Shown here: in pieces, positions 18,901 to 27,126 of the stretch
Layout of the letters: each line of letters opens with the position of its first letter
Numbering within the stretch: the stretch's first letter is position 1
NCBI RefSeq assembly: GCF_002368335.1
Contig: NZ_AP018288.1
Span: 2,584,208-2,648,207 of the forward strand
Reading direction: 5' to 3'
Origin: Nostoc sp. NIES-4103
Lineage (GTDB): Bacteria; Cyanobacteriota; Cyanobacteriia; Cyanobacteriales; Nostocaceae
DNA length: 64,000 nucleotides
Made by a program: the position numbers and the translations under genes
The notes under the pieces: model-generated
Seen by the model: only the letters and a program-made list of their open reading frames with translations
Databases searched by the model: none
Told to the model about the DNA's origin: nothing

Positions 18901-20336
18901 ATGGTAATGACTATCTCTACGGTCAGGATGGCAACGATTACCTCATTGGTGGTGTTGGTAATGACTATTTCTATGGCGGTGCAGGTGATGATATCCTCGA
19001 CGGTGGCGATGGCAACGATTTCTTGAGTGAATCAGGTGATGTCAACTTTACCTTAACTAACACTCAACTGATTGGCTTAGGTAATGACACCATCATTAGT
19101 ATTGAACGTGTCACCCTTAGTACAGGTAATTCTCACAATATCTTAGATGCGTCAGCCTTCACTCTTGATAGCGTCTATCTCTATAGTGGTGCTGGTAATG
19201 ATACCTTGTTAGGTGGCAGTAGCAATGACTACCTATATGCACAGGAAGGCAACGATTCCCTTGCTGGTGGTGCTGGCAATGATACCCTTGCTGGAGGTAC
19301 GGGTGATGATTTCCTTGATGGTGGCGATGGTCTTGATTTCCTCAATGAATCAGGTAATGTCAACTTTACTTTGACTGATACTCAACTAATTGGCTTAGGT
19401 ACCGACATTCTCACTGGCATCGAACGGGTGACACTAACTGGTGGTATTGGTGACAATATCTTGGATGCTTCAGCGTTTACTCTGGGTAGTGTCTATCTTT
19501 ATGGCGGTGCTGGTAATGACACCATCAATGGTGGTGCTGCCAACGATTACCTTTTAGGGCAGGATGGTAATGATTACCTCAACGGTGGTGCTAGCAATGA
19601 CTATATATATGGGGGTAATGGAAATGATACTCTCGATGGTAGTGGTGGCAATGACTACCTCTACGGAGAAAATGGTAATGATAACCTTTCCGGTGGTGCT
19701 GGTAATGATAACCTTTCCGGTGGTGCTGGTGATGATATCTTCGATGGTGGCGACGGCATTGATGCTTTAAGCGAATCCAGTGATGTCAACTTTACATTAT
19801 CTAACACGCAACTTGCTGGATTGGGTAGCGATATTCTCACTAGCATCGAACGGGTAACGCTGACAGGTGGTATTTCTGATAATATCTTGGATGCTTCAGC
19901 GTTTAGTCTGGGTAACGTCTATCTTTATGGCGGTGCTGGTAATGATACCATTAATGGTGGTGCTAGCAATGACTACCTTTATGGGCAGGATGGTAGCGAT
20001 CGCTTGATTGGTGGTGCTGGCAATGATTACCTTTATGGGGGTAATGGTGATGACTTACTCAATGGTGGTGCTGGCAATGACTACCTCAACGGTCAAGCCG
20101 GTGCAGATATCTTTGTTCTCGCTTCAGGCAATGGTACTGATACGATCTATAGCTTTGAAGATGGCATTGATAAACTAGGTTTATCTGGTGGTTTGACTTA
20201 TGGGGCTTTGACAATCTCTGCAAGTGGCAGTAATACTTCTATTCGTATTACCTCCACAAATGAGCTACTAGTTACTTTAAGTGCCATCAATCCTAGCTTG
20301 ATAGGCGAGAATGATTTCATTTCTTATGATGGTTAA
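12981..20336 (+). CDS. Giant secreted DUF4347 / delta-60 repeat / RTX protein
   Basis: A protein of about 2450 residues with these domains in order. DUF4347 is at bases about 13060-13550 (IIFIDASV, VYIVSHGSPG, LLLYGCNVAAGDAG). A pre-peptidase-like beta domain follows (13560-13950). Then comes a module at 13960-15950 of an FxxW beta domain, a cadherin-like domain and seven delta-60 repeats (SDGKIVVAG...FALVRYNSDGSLDTSFG...GKVIT). The same module is repeated at 15955-17920 with again seven repeats. Two more cadherin-like domains follow (17940-18710), then RTX GGAGNDT-type calcium-binding nonapeptides (18720-20110) broken by three copies of an FTLTxTQLIGLG insert, and a C-terminal type I secretion-like tail. 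RTX repeats point to export by a type I system; no transporter genes are in the window. No Shine-Dalgarno decides between ATG 12981, ATG 13044 and TTG 12885. Confidence 0.88.
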   Translation: MSERRVSITVKTQNSTHNYNTMNINDASIIFIDASVVNYEKLLEAIVSKIDRVILDQNQDGVEQITEVLSQRRGVESVYIVSHGSPGCLYLGDSQLSLSTLQRYTQELQTWFSPSSHLCVSPSLLLYGCNVAAGDAGAEFIEKLHNLTKASIAASANLTGNAALGGDWKLEIRRGEVTTAEVFKPQVLETYNFVLASSNDNFANLIVLSGNSGSSAGNNVGATSELGEPTQSGTTNSVWWSWTAPTSGNVIFDTLGSNLDTYLYVYKGNALNNLTLVASNDDSGGTTASKVSFAVTAGTTYYISVDGYQSYTGNITLNYAFSGGSSSTNTAPSLIDTVVTLNSVNEDALAPVGTVGTLVSSLVSLGNNVTDPNSGAVTGIALTGVDSSYGTWWYSINNGVNWYQLGSVSENSARLLAADANSRIYFQPNANFNGTINNAITFRAWDQTSGVNGGTANITLAGGSTAFSNATDTAAITVNSINDAPIVTRGYSFSVAENPINGTLIGTVTATDVDSGTISNWTIAGGNFDLDNDGNAAFAINSYTGDIFVNDIDDLNFQTNSSVNLQVNVSDGITTSQNETVTVKLVLDPGDFNPNFGSGGKVITSFGSDRDQAKSAAIQADGKIVVLGYTFSSNFNDYGNKFALTRYNVDGSLDTSFGDGGKLITNIIRYNNKEASVAILPDGKILIAGSAYTGNNNNDFFIARYNVDGTTDSSFGIDGKVITSINTNTDEGYSLGIQFDGKIVVAGSTYNGSDYDFALIRYNFDGSLDDNFGNSGKVITAIGSGSEEISSLAIQSDGKIVVTGYTVSNGAYVFALARYNLDGSLDNTFGSNGKVITPVGTSSFSESNSIAIQSDGKIVVAGQANYEFALVRYNSDGSVDTSFGNNGQVITDLGSSSSSIKKIAIQSDGKIVASGYAFNGSNIDYTDFAVVRYNSNGSLDTSFGNNGKVITPISNGLDMADDVVLGSNGKIFVVGESKGDFAVVSYLGNTQNTSPTLTDTNIILNSVNEDADAPMGAVGTLVSSLVSLGNNVTDSNSTAVTGIAIIGLSSSGTLWYSINNGATWNYLSSASENNARLLAADANTRIYYQPPSNFNGIDNNAIIFRAWDQTTGVNGGTDDTTINGGSTAFSSTIDNASVTVNPVNDAPVVTRGYSFSIPDNFTNGTFIGTVTATDVDNTSLNWTIVSGNTDKDGDGNAAFNINANGEISIGDRDDFDPVTNPSFSLQVKASDGIDVDTETATIKLLRTAGDLDPSFGKGGKVITNLGSTSDIAVSVAIQADGKIVVLGYSYTSTLTFFGNQYVLTRYNVDGTLDTTFGNGGKVITAIKHYYTNDDSSIVILSDGKILVAGSTYNGSNDDFLLAKYNSDGTLDSSFGSGGKVTTSISSANDRGHSVAVQSDGKIILAGYTENGSNYSDFAVLRYNTNGSLDNSFGNSGKAITAIGTTFDQAYSVAIQSDGKIVASGYVHDNSGVSLGLVRYNNDGSLDSSFGNGGKVRSSALSYGYAYSVAIQSDGKILIGGSSNGFTLVRYNSDGTVDPTFGNNGIANTNFDGNGGIIEKIAIQADGKIVATGYTYVYDTASSDADFALARYNSDGSLDTSFGNAGKIITPVSTRPDYGYGLALQSDGKIVVVGEANGDFAIVRYEGNSTPSNVAPTINLPGTNLTYTENAPAIFIDSSATVTDPDSQNFDTGKLTVHFSSNGTSDDRLVIQSSTTNKITVSGTEILYDTSLVATFSGGIGTQDLVINFTSKATTAAVEALLRTISYSNVSENPVTTPRTVSFVLTDGDGGISTSITKTINVNAVNDAAVITPNQSFSVNESVANGTVVGTVIATDVDGNKFSNWTIINGNLDSDRDGQAAFNINSTTGQITANDSDDLDFETNPNFQLQVTVSDGINTSSVQVITINLKDITENTLYGTANADQLVGSLGDDIIYGLEGSDRLYGEAGRDTIYGGAGNDTIYGGAGNDKLDAGDGNDYLYGQDGNDYLIGGVGNDYFYGGAGDDILDGGDGNDFLSESGDVNFTLTNTQLIGLGNDTIISIERVTLSTGNSHNILDASAFTLDSVYLYSGAGNDTLLGGSSNDYLYAQEGNDSLAGGAGNDTLAGGTGDDFLDGGDGLDFLNESGNVNFTLTDTQLIGLGTDILTGIERVTLTGGIGDNILDASAFTLGSVYLYGGAGNDTINGGAANDYLLGQDGNDYLNGGASNDYIYGGNGNDTLDGSGGNDYLYGENGNDNLSGGAGNDNLSGGAGDDIFDGGDGIDALSESSDVNFTLSNTQLAGLGSDILTSIERVTLTGGISDNILDASAFSLGNVYLYGGAGNDTINGGASNDYLYGQDGSDRLIGGAGNDYLYGGNGDDLLNGGAGNDYLNGQAGADIFVLASGNGTDTIYSFEDGIDKLGLSGGLTYGALTISASGSNTSIRITSTNELLVTLSAINPSLIGENDFISYDG

Positions 20337-20638
20337 CGCAAGTTAGGAGTTAGGAGTTATATCAAGTCCGCTTAATTACCCATAATAAAACACCCCACCC
20401 GCCTTACGGCACACCCCCCTCTGTCCCCCCTTGGTAAGGGGGGACAGAGGGGGGTAGGAGGGTTGGGGAGGGGTAACGCAAGAATTATGGGCAATTTACC
20501 GGACATCATATTAGGGGTAAAGAATTATTTTACTTGTCCCCTATCTCCTCTTCTCCCCCGTACCCCATTCAACACTTCGCCAAACGCAGATTTGTTATTT
20601 GACTGTGCAGCTGAGTGATGAAAAACAGCTTCTCATAA
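20337..20638. other. Spacer between convergent RTX genes with a strong palindrome
   Basis: It holds a GTTAGGAGTTAGGAGTTAT repeat right after the upstream stop codon, and a G/C-rich palindrome at 20414-20454. The palindrome has 19-base arms, CCCCCCTCTGTCCCCCCTT and AAGGGGGGACAGAGGGGGG, which are perfect complements around loop GGT. It may stop transcription from both sides or be a mobile repeat; there is no T run. Confidence 0.7.
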
Positions 20639-23600
20639 TTAAACAACAACAAAATTACTTGCCGTCAGTGAAAGTCCAGCATCTAGCTGTGCAAATTGTA
20701 CCTGACTAAACCCACCACCAGTGCCATCTAAGTCAAAGTACAATGCACCTGTATTGCCATCATAGATAAATCGTTGGTCGCTATTGATTGCAGATACTCC
20801 CAGGTTAAATTGACTAGCTAAAAGTGAACCTGTTGATAAACCACCACCAAAACCATCAGCCGATACTTGAATCAGATCATAAGCAGTACTGAAGTCATCA
20901 AGGCTATCAATACCTTGGTTGTAACTGTTGAAACCAAAGCGATCGATGTCATCACCACCAATTAGGATATCATCGCCAGCACCACCAATGAGGGTGTCAT
21001 CGCCATTGCCACCATTGAGGGTATTATTGCCTAAAGCGCCAGTAGCAAACAGATAATCATTGCCATCGCCGCCCAACAGCAGGTTATCGCCAAGTGAAAT
21101 GCTAACATTCAAGTAATCATCACCAGCGCCACCATCCAAAGTATTATTGCCTGACGTGGAGACATCCACAGTTACATAATATTCGTTGTAGTACTCGTCG
21201 TAGTAGCTGTAACTGTAGCTGGTGTTGCCAGAGGCAGAAAGAGAATCATTGCCATCGCCGCCAGAGAGTAAATTATTACCCCTTGAATAATTAGCACTCA
21301 ATGAATCATTACCAGCGTCACCAACTAGGGTGTTATCGCCATTTGAAAGGCTAACATTCAACTGATCATTACCAGCGCCACCATCAAGGGTGTTATTGCC
21401 TGACGTGGAGAGATAAACAATCTCATAAGGAGAATAGACCATAAAAGTCTGAACGTACTCTTCACCAGAAGCAGACAGATAATCATTGCCATCGCCCCCA
21501 GATAGCAAATTATCGCCTGTTGAAATGTCAGCATACAAACTATCGTCACCAATGCCACCGTCGAGGGTGTTATTGCCAGTGTAGTTTGAGTAATAACGAT
21601 CATCGCTGAAGTAGGGGTCTTGGGAGTAGTAATAGCCAGAGGCAGAGAGATAATCATTGCCATCTTCCCCAGACAGTAAATTATTGCCTCTTGAATTGTT
21701 AGCACTTAAGGAATCATTACCAGTGCCACCATTAAGGGTGCTGCTACCTGAAAAGTTAGCACTCAACAAATCGTCACTAGCGCCACCGTTGAGGGTGTTA
21801 TTGCCACCTGAATTGTTAGCATACAAGTGATCGTCACCATCGCCACCATCAAGTAGGTTATTGCCTCTTGAAAAGGTAACATTCAACTGATCGTTACCAG
21901 CGCCACCATCTAAGGTATTATTACCTGTCCCAGCTTGAAAAGTGTCATAAGTACTGTAATCGCTGTAAATCTGGACTCTGGAGGAAGAGGCGGAAAGAAT
22001 ATCATTGCCATCGCCCCCATCGAGTAGATTATCGCCTGTTGATCCGTCAGCATACAAGCCATCGTCACCAGCGCCACCAATGAGTGTGTTATTGCCAGAG
22101 GCGGCATAGCCCGCTACATAAGAGTAATAGTCCGTTAGATAGCTTGTGAAGTTGCCAGAGGCAGAAAGATAATCATTGCCATCGCCTCCATCAAGTAGAT
22201 TATCGCCTGTTGAAATGTCAGCATACAAGCGATCGTCACCAGCACCACCGTTGAGGGTGTTATAACCTGATGAGGTGTAGACGCTAATGGTTACTAGCTC
22301 GGCGTACTCTATGTCTTGGAACCAGTCGCCAGAGGTAGAGAGAGTATCATTGCCATCGCCGCCATCAAGCAGATTATTGCCTGTTGAATAGTCAACATTT
22401 AATGAATCATCACCAGCGCCACCAATAAGTGTATTATCACCTGGCGAGGCATGAACATAGTTAAAATAGTGATATTCGGATATAACTAAGAAGTAGCCAG
22501 AGGCAGAGAGATAATCATTGCCATCGCCTCCATTGAGCAAGTTATCACCTGTTGAATAGTCAGCATACAAGGAATCATCACCAGTGCCACCAATAAGTGT
22601 GTTATTACCAGAGGCAACATAGTTATAAGTATAGAGGTTTCCGTTGTCGTAATCGTATTCGTAGTAGTATTTACCAGATACAGTGATATTATCATTGTAG
22701 GCTGTACCTGTGACTTCTAATCTTTCGATATTCTGGTAGCTAACTTGATAGGTGGCTGAGGTAATGGAGCCAAAGTTAGCAGCATTGTAAGTTGAAGTGA
22801 TTGCCTCACTAGCATTGCTGTAATCAACATTCAAGTAATCGTCACCTGTGCCGCCATCCACTGTTTGAGTTACTAAAGAAGCGGGGGCAGTAGATAGAGC
22901 GCTGGTATAAATACTGTCATTGCCATCGCCGCCATCCAAGAGGTTATTACCGATTACATATCTGCTACTCAATGAATCGTTACCTGTTCCACCGTTAAGG
23001 CTGTTATTCCCTGCTGAATAGTCAACATTCAACGAATCGTCACCAGCGCCACCAAGTAGCGTGTTATTGCCAGAAGGGGCATAGCCTAAATAAATATCAC
23101 TCTGGGTAACTTCGCTGTAGTAGAAAGAGTAATAGCCAGAGGCAGAAAGATAATCATTGCCATCGCCACCATCTAGTAGATTGTCACCTGTTGAATTGTC
23201 AACATTCAACGAATCGTTACCAGCGCCACCAACTAGTGTGTTATTGCCAGAAGCGGCAAAGCTGACATAGGTATCACTCTGGAGATAGTAATCGTAGTAG
23301 TATCTGAAATACCCAGAGGCAGAGAGATAATCATTACCATCACCACCATCAAGCAGATTATCACCTGTTGAATAGTCAATATACAATCTATCGTTACCAG
23401 TACCACCAAGTAGTGTGTTATTGCCAGAAGCAGCATAGCCGATATAGCCATAGCCGACAAAAGATGTAACATAGAAGCCAGAGGCGGAGAGATAATCATT
23501 GCCATCATCTCCATTAAGCAAGTTATCACCTCTTGAATAGTCAACATACAATCTATCGTCACCAGCGCCACCACTGAGTGTGTTATCACCAGAGGTGGCA

Positions 23601-24715
23601 TTAACACCATAGCCTTCATTCAAAATACTAGAGGCTGAGAGATAATCATTACCATCGCCGCCATCAAGCAGATTATCGCCTATTGAATAATCAGCCCGCA
23701 ACCCGTCATTACCAGCGCCACCAAGTAGCGTGTTATTGCCAGAGGATATAAGATCAATGGAAAATGCATAATAGCTAGAGACAGAGAGATAATCATTACC
23801 ATCGCCGCCATCAAGCAGATTATCGCCTGTTGAACTATCAGCATCAAGTTGATCGTTCCCTGTTCCCCCTTTGAGTGTGTTATTACCACTGTAATAGGTA
23901 GAATAAAGAGTGTCATTTCCTGAACCGCCATCAAGAAGATTGTTTCCAGAAGAAATAGAAACATCTAAGTAGTCATCGCCAGCACCACCAAGTAGTGTGT
24001 TATTACCAGAGGTGGCATTAACAGGATAGTTGTCATACAAAAAACCAGAGGCAGAAAGATAATCATTGCCATCGCCCCCATCTAGCAGATTATCCCCACC
24101 TGAAACGTCAACAGACAAGCGATCGTCACCAGCGCCACCATCAAGCAGATTCTTGCCATATGAAGATGCAACAATCAAGGAATCGTCACCAGCACCACCG
24201 CAGAGACTGTTATTTCCTTGGCTATCTTGGAGATAATCATTGCCATCGCCACCGTCAAGCTTGTCGTTTCCTGCACCTCCATAGATTGTGTCATTTCCAG
24301 CAAAACCTCTGATGCTGTCATTGCCATCTCCACCAGAAAGAATATTACTGCCAGAATTACCTATAATCCAGTTATTCAGTGCATTGCCGTTGCCGAAAAT
24401 GGCTGTTGTGCCTGTGAGGGTGAGGTTTTCTGTGTAAGCACCTAACGTCCAGTCAACAGAAGATTTGACTGTATCATTACCGCCTGCATTACCACCCGAA
24501 CCATTATCTTCACTGACAATATCTCCACTGCTATCAACGATGTAAGTATCGTTACCTGATCCACCTTGCAAGGTATCATTGCCAGTGCCACCATCTAATG
24601 TGTCGTTTCCACTATCTCCAGAAATAAAGTCATTACCCCCTTTGCCTTTGATGTTGTCACTATAAATAGTGCCAATCAAGTTTTCTGGTTGATCAATACC
24701 AATGATAGTCGCCAT
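20639..24715 (-). CDS. Giant RTX-repeat protein with aromatic-rich spacers
   Basis: A 1358-residue protein built almost wholly of calcium-binding RTX nonapeptides (GGxGxDxLx). After an N-terminal region of ordinary RTX repeats (NDTLDGGTGNDTL) and a YIVDSSGDIVSE segment, the core repeats a block of about 55-65 residues. Each block contains GNNTLLGGAGDD, a VDYSTGDNLLDGGDGNDYLSASG segment, and a variable Tyr/Ser-rich insert such as YYSFYYSEVTQSDIYL. The C-terminus (DRFGFNSYNQGIDSLDDF ... GALYFDLDGTGGG ... ASNFVVV) is the typical type I secretion tail of cyanobacterial RTX proteins. A good ribosome-binding site, GGGAG, precedes the ATG. It is convergent with the other giant RTX gene. A role as surface layer, adhesin or sheath component is inferred; no enzymatic domain is visible. 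Confidence 0.88.
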   Translation of the reverse strand: MATIIGIDQPENLIGTIYSDNIKGKGGNDFISGDSGNDTLDGGTGNDTLQGGSGNDTYIVDSSGDIVSEDNGSGGNAGGNDTVKSSVDWTLGAYTENLTLTGTTAIFGNGNALNNWIIGNSGSNILSGGDGNDSIRGFAGNDTIYGGAGNDKLDGGDGNDYLQDSQGNNSLCGGAGDDSLIVASSYGKNLLDGGAGDDRLSVDVSGGDNLLDGGDGNDYLSASGFLYDNYPVNATSGNNTLLGGAGDDYLDVSISSGNNLLDGGSGNDTLYSTYYSGNNTLKGGTGNDQLDADSSTGDNLLDGGDGNDYLSVSSYYAFSIDLISSGNNTLLGGAGNDGLRADYSIGDNLLDGGDGNDYLSASSILNEGYGVNATSGDNTLSGGAGDDRLYVDYSRGDNLLNGDDGNDYLSASGFYVTSFVGYGYIGYAASGNNTLLGGTGNDRLYIDYSTGDNLLDGGDGNDYLSASGYFRYYYDYYLQSDTYVSFAASGNNTLVGGAGNDSLNVDNSTGDNLLDGGDGNDYLSASGYYSFYYSEVTQSDIYLGYAPSGNNTLLGGAGDDSLNVDYSAGNNSLNGGTGNDSLSSRYVIGNNLLDGGDGNDSIYTSALSTAPASLVTQTVDGGTGDDYLNVDYSNASEAITSTYNAANFGSITSATYQVSYQNIERLEVTGTAYNDNITVSGKYYYEYDYDNGNLYTYNYVASGNNTLIGGTGDDSLYADYSTGDNLLNGGDGNDYLSASGYFLVISEYHYFNYVHASPGDNTLIGGAGDDSLNVDYSTGNNLLDGGDGNDTLSTSGDWFQDIEYAELVTISVYTSSGYNTLNGGAGDDRLYADISTGDNLLDGGDGNDYLSASGNFTSYLTDYYSYVAGYAASGNNTLIGGAGDDGLYADGSTGDNLLDGGDGNDILSASSSRVQIYSDYSTYDTFQAGTGNNTLDGGAGNDQLNVTFSRGNNLLDGGDGDDHLYANNSGGNNTLNGGASDDLLSANFSGSSTLNGGTGNDSLSANNSRGNNLLSGEDGNDYLSASGYYYSQDPYFSDDRYYSNYTGNNTLDGGIGDDSLYADISTGDNLLSGGDGNDYLSASGEEYVQTFMVYSPYEIVYLSTSGNNTLDGGAGNDQLNVSLSNGDNTLVGDAGNDSLSANYSRGNNLLSGGDGNDSLSASGNTSYSYSYYDEYYNEYYVTVDVSTSGNNTLDGGAGDDYLNVSISLGDNLLLGGDGNDYLFATGALGNNTLNGGNGDDTLIGGAGDDILIGGDDIDRFGFNSYNQGIDSLDDFSTAYDLIQVSADGFGGGLSTGSLLASQFNLGVSAINSDQRFIYDGNTGALYFDLDGTGGGFSQVQFAQLDAGLSLTASNFVVV

Positions 24716-25560
24716 ATTTTTCTCCCATTTAATTTTGGAAAAGTTCGTTTTTTCAGCCTTTACCTCTCTGGTTTATCTATATCAATTCAGAGGCATGGAC
24801 TCAGATGGAAAGGCTAAAAGTTGAATAGTTGATTATTAGCTTTCAGCCATTACTCGCTCATTTGTGTTACAACATTGGTTATTTTTAACCCTCGCAAAGT
24901 GCAATCTACATGGAACTGAAGTTTTTTTCCAGATTATTTGCGATACTAATATTCATACCAGTTTTATACCTAAAAATAATATTTGTGCAAAATCAAAAAA
25001 GTAGTAAGCATTACTAATGTTTGATATTACCAGTAATAAAAGATTTATGATAGTGGTTAAAATTTAACAAAATATAAACCATTTAACTGAATATTTGCTC
25101 TTTGATTACTGAGCCTTGATTCCAGGGTTTATGACCATCTTATAGTTCATATTTATATTTCACAAAAGAGAAATATACGTTTACATTTCCTACTATTTTC
25201 ATTGGCAGTGGCGGGAAAAATCGTCTCTTGCAGACGAAGACGGCTGTTGGTCTACTTGGGGAGCTACCCCCGTAGTGAGACAGCGCAGTGAGATAGTGCC
25301 ACAGAGGATCACCTATTCCCGCAAGGAGGCTCCCACTGAACCTGTACCCAGGTCAGTGGTGAGACGGCAGTTGCTACAAGTCGGGAAACCCGCCCAACGC
25401 ACTGCCTCAGGAATTGTGGGTTAAAAACGAAACGTTCCCCGACCAATAGCAACCGCAGGTTGTTGAGGCAGAGGAAACAGTTGAGTTTTTAGCAAATAAA
25501 CCTTTGATACAACACGACTATTTTGATGTATTGTATTCATAGGTGATTAGGTAGCGCGTC
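24716..25560. other. Intergenic region: RTX gene promoter side, then left flank of the TnpB element
   Basis: Bases 24716-25190 are A+T-rich with no recognisable gene and should contain the promoter of the minus-strand RTX gene. Bases about 25200-25440 are distinctly G+C-richer and hold dispersed-repeat fragments such as GGGAGCTACCCCC-like, GGAGGCTCCC and CAAGTCGGGAAACCCGCCC (25379-25397). The left end of the TnpB element probably lies between about 25440 and 25560. A small inverted pair, TACAA near 25507 and TTGTA near 25535, sits there. The exact boundary cannot be set by eye. Confidence 0.45.
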
Positions 25561-26832
25561 ATGGAACAAGTATTGACGCTGGTTTGCAAACTCAACCCCT
25601 CTCAAAAGCAGGCAGAAGAAATCGAACTGGTACTGAAAGCTTGGAGTAATGCGTGTAACTACGCTAATGAAAAAGTTAAGCCCCAGATAACCAGTAAGAT
25701 GACTATTCAAAATCTGGTTTATAACGAGATTCGTGCTTTGTTTGGATTGAGTGCAAATCTAGCTGTTCGCGCTTGTGCCAGGGTTGGGGCTAATCGCAAA
25801 ACTGCCAAACAAAAAGACAAGCAAGTTTTAACATTCAAGCCAACATCGGCTGATTATGATGCTAGGATTTTCTCATTTAGAGAAAAAGACTGGACTGTTA
25901 GTTTGACTTTAATGAACGGCAGGGAACATATCAAAATTGATACTGGCAATTATCAAAGAGGTAAATTAAAAGGCAGAAAACCAACATCAGCGCAGTTATG
26001 TAAACATCGTGATGGTAACTACTACATCCACATTCAAATTAAAGACAAAACACCAGAACCAATTAAATCAAGTAATGTAATTGGCGTTGATTTTGGTAGT
26101 CGCGATATTGCTGTAACTAGCAACAGTGCTCAATGGGATGGAAAGCAAATCAACGATGTTAGAGACAAATTTTCCAGAGTGAGAGCATCTCTCCAGAAAA
26201 AAGCCACCAAAGGCACAAGGTCTACTCGCCGCAGGGCAAGGCAGATTTTGAAACGGCTGTCGGGCAAGGAGAGAAGATACCAGCAATGGCTAAACCACAA
26301 CATTAGCAAGTCTATAATTCAGGACGCATTAAAAAATAATGCAGCAGTGGCAATCGAAGACTTAACAGGCATTCGTGAAAGAACCAACCAAAAACCAACA
26401 AGTAAAACAGAACGTAGACGTTCTAACTCTTGGTCTTTCTATCAGTTAAGGTCTTTTTTGGAATACAAAGGCATCCAATTTGGAGTAGAAATAATTGCTG
26501 TTCCTCCAGCTTGGACAAGTCAAACTTGCCATCAATGCCTACATATTGGACTGCGTTCTCACAAGCTTTTCAAATGTACTAATGAGGCTTGTTCTTGGAG
26601 TGGTGACGCTGATTTAAACGCAGCAAAGAATATTGCTGCTATTGGGGCGAATCTTGTGAGCCACTCCGTTGCGGGGGTTCCTCCCGTTGAAGGAAGTGGC
26701 GAACCCGCAAGGGTAAACTCGCCCAGAGGCTCGAACTGTTTATGCTGTGAACTCAGCGTGAATAGTTCAGGGCTACTAAAAGCCCACACTGTACCCGAAG
26801 CGGGTACAGTGTGGGTAGTTTACAAAGAGTAG
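25561..26832 (+). CDS. tnpB: RNA-guided endonuclease TnpB (IS200/IS605 family)
   Basis: A 423-residue TnpB (OrfB). The RuvC catalytic residues are all present: Asp177 in GVDFGSRD, Glu266 in AIEDLTGIRER and Asp351 in GDADLNAAKNIAA. The zinc ribbon has four cysteines: C323 and C326 (TCHQC), C339 and C344 (FKCTNEACSW). The N-terminal helix-turn-helix/wedge part (LNPSQKQAEEIE...WSNACNYANE) is normal. No tnpA transposase is adjacent, so it is an IS1341-type element moved in trans or domesticated. TnpB proteins cleave DNA using an omega RNA made from the 3' end of the element. The last 50 or so codons cover a perfect hairpin, so they probably serve both as protein and as RNA scaffold. Confidence 0.92.
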   Translation: MEQVLTLVCKLNPSQKQAEEIELVLKAWSNACNYANEKVKPQITSKMTIQNLVYNEIRALFGLSANLAVRACARVGANRKTAKQKDKQVLTFKPTSADYDARIFSFREKDWTVSLTLMNGREHIKIDTGNYQRGKLKGRKPTSAQLCKHRDGNYYIHIQIKDKTPEPIKSSNVIGVDFGSRDIAVTSNSAQWDGKQINDVRDKFSRVRASLQKKATKGTRSTRRRARQILKRLSGKERRYQQWLNHNISKSIIQDALKNNAAVAIEDLTGIRERTNQKPTSKTERRRSNSWSFYQLRSFLEYKGIQFGVEIIAVPPAWTSQTCHQCLHIGLRSHKLFKCTNEACSWSGDADLNAAKNIAAIGANLVSHSVAGVPPVEGSGEPARVNSPRGSNCLCCELSVNSSGLLKAHTVPEAGTVWVVYKE

Positions 26833-27010
26833 CATCTCATGGCACTTGACAGCAGTCCGACGCCACTTGCGCTTTGTTTGTCGGCATAGCCAAACGCCAG
26901 ACCGACAACGGAGGTGAGGCTCCTGGGTCGCTAACGACAAAAACCGCTCCTGTTGGGGGCTACCTCACCGCGCTACCTGACCACACGGTCGCCTCCCCGT
27001 TGTAGCAATT
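26783..27010 (+). ncRNA. Candidate omega RNA / right end of the TnpB element
   Basis: A perfect 15-bp hairpin lies at 26783-26815: arm CCCACACTGTACCCG, loop AAG, arm CGGGTACAGTGTGGG. It sits inside the end of tnpB. Behind the stop codon a G+C-rich segment (about 26855-27010) has several short inverted motifs (GTTTGTCGGC...GCCAGACCGAC, GGAGGTGAGGCTCC) and then gives way abruptly to A+T-rich sequence. Omega RNAs of TnpB derive from this position and orientation. The limits of the RNA and of the element are not determined here; the interval is a working guess. Confidence 0.4.
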
Positions 27011-27126
27011 GGCTCCCTCATGCCCAAAAACTTATTAATTTTCTTTGTATAAATATTTTTTTAGATGTATATTATTAATAAATAGTCTCAAATACGTAAA
27101 TCTACTTATATATAATTTTTATTAAT

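Noticed and set aside
21358..23964. Several 65-128 codon frames on the same strand within the RTX gene
   Set aside because: They are shifted readings of the RTX repeats, rich in Met, Ile and Leu, produced by the regular GGxGxD codons. The long frame has the proper secretion tail and ribosome-binding site.
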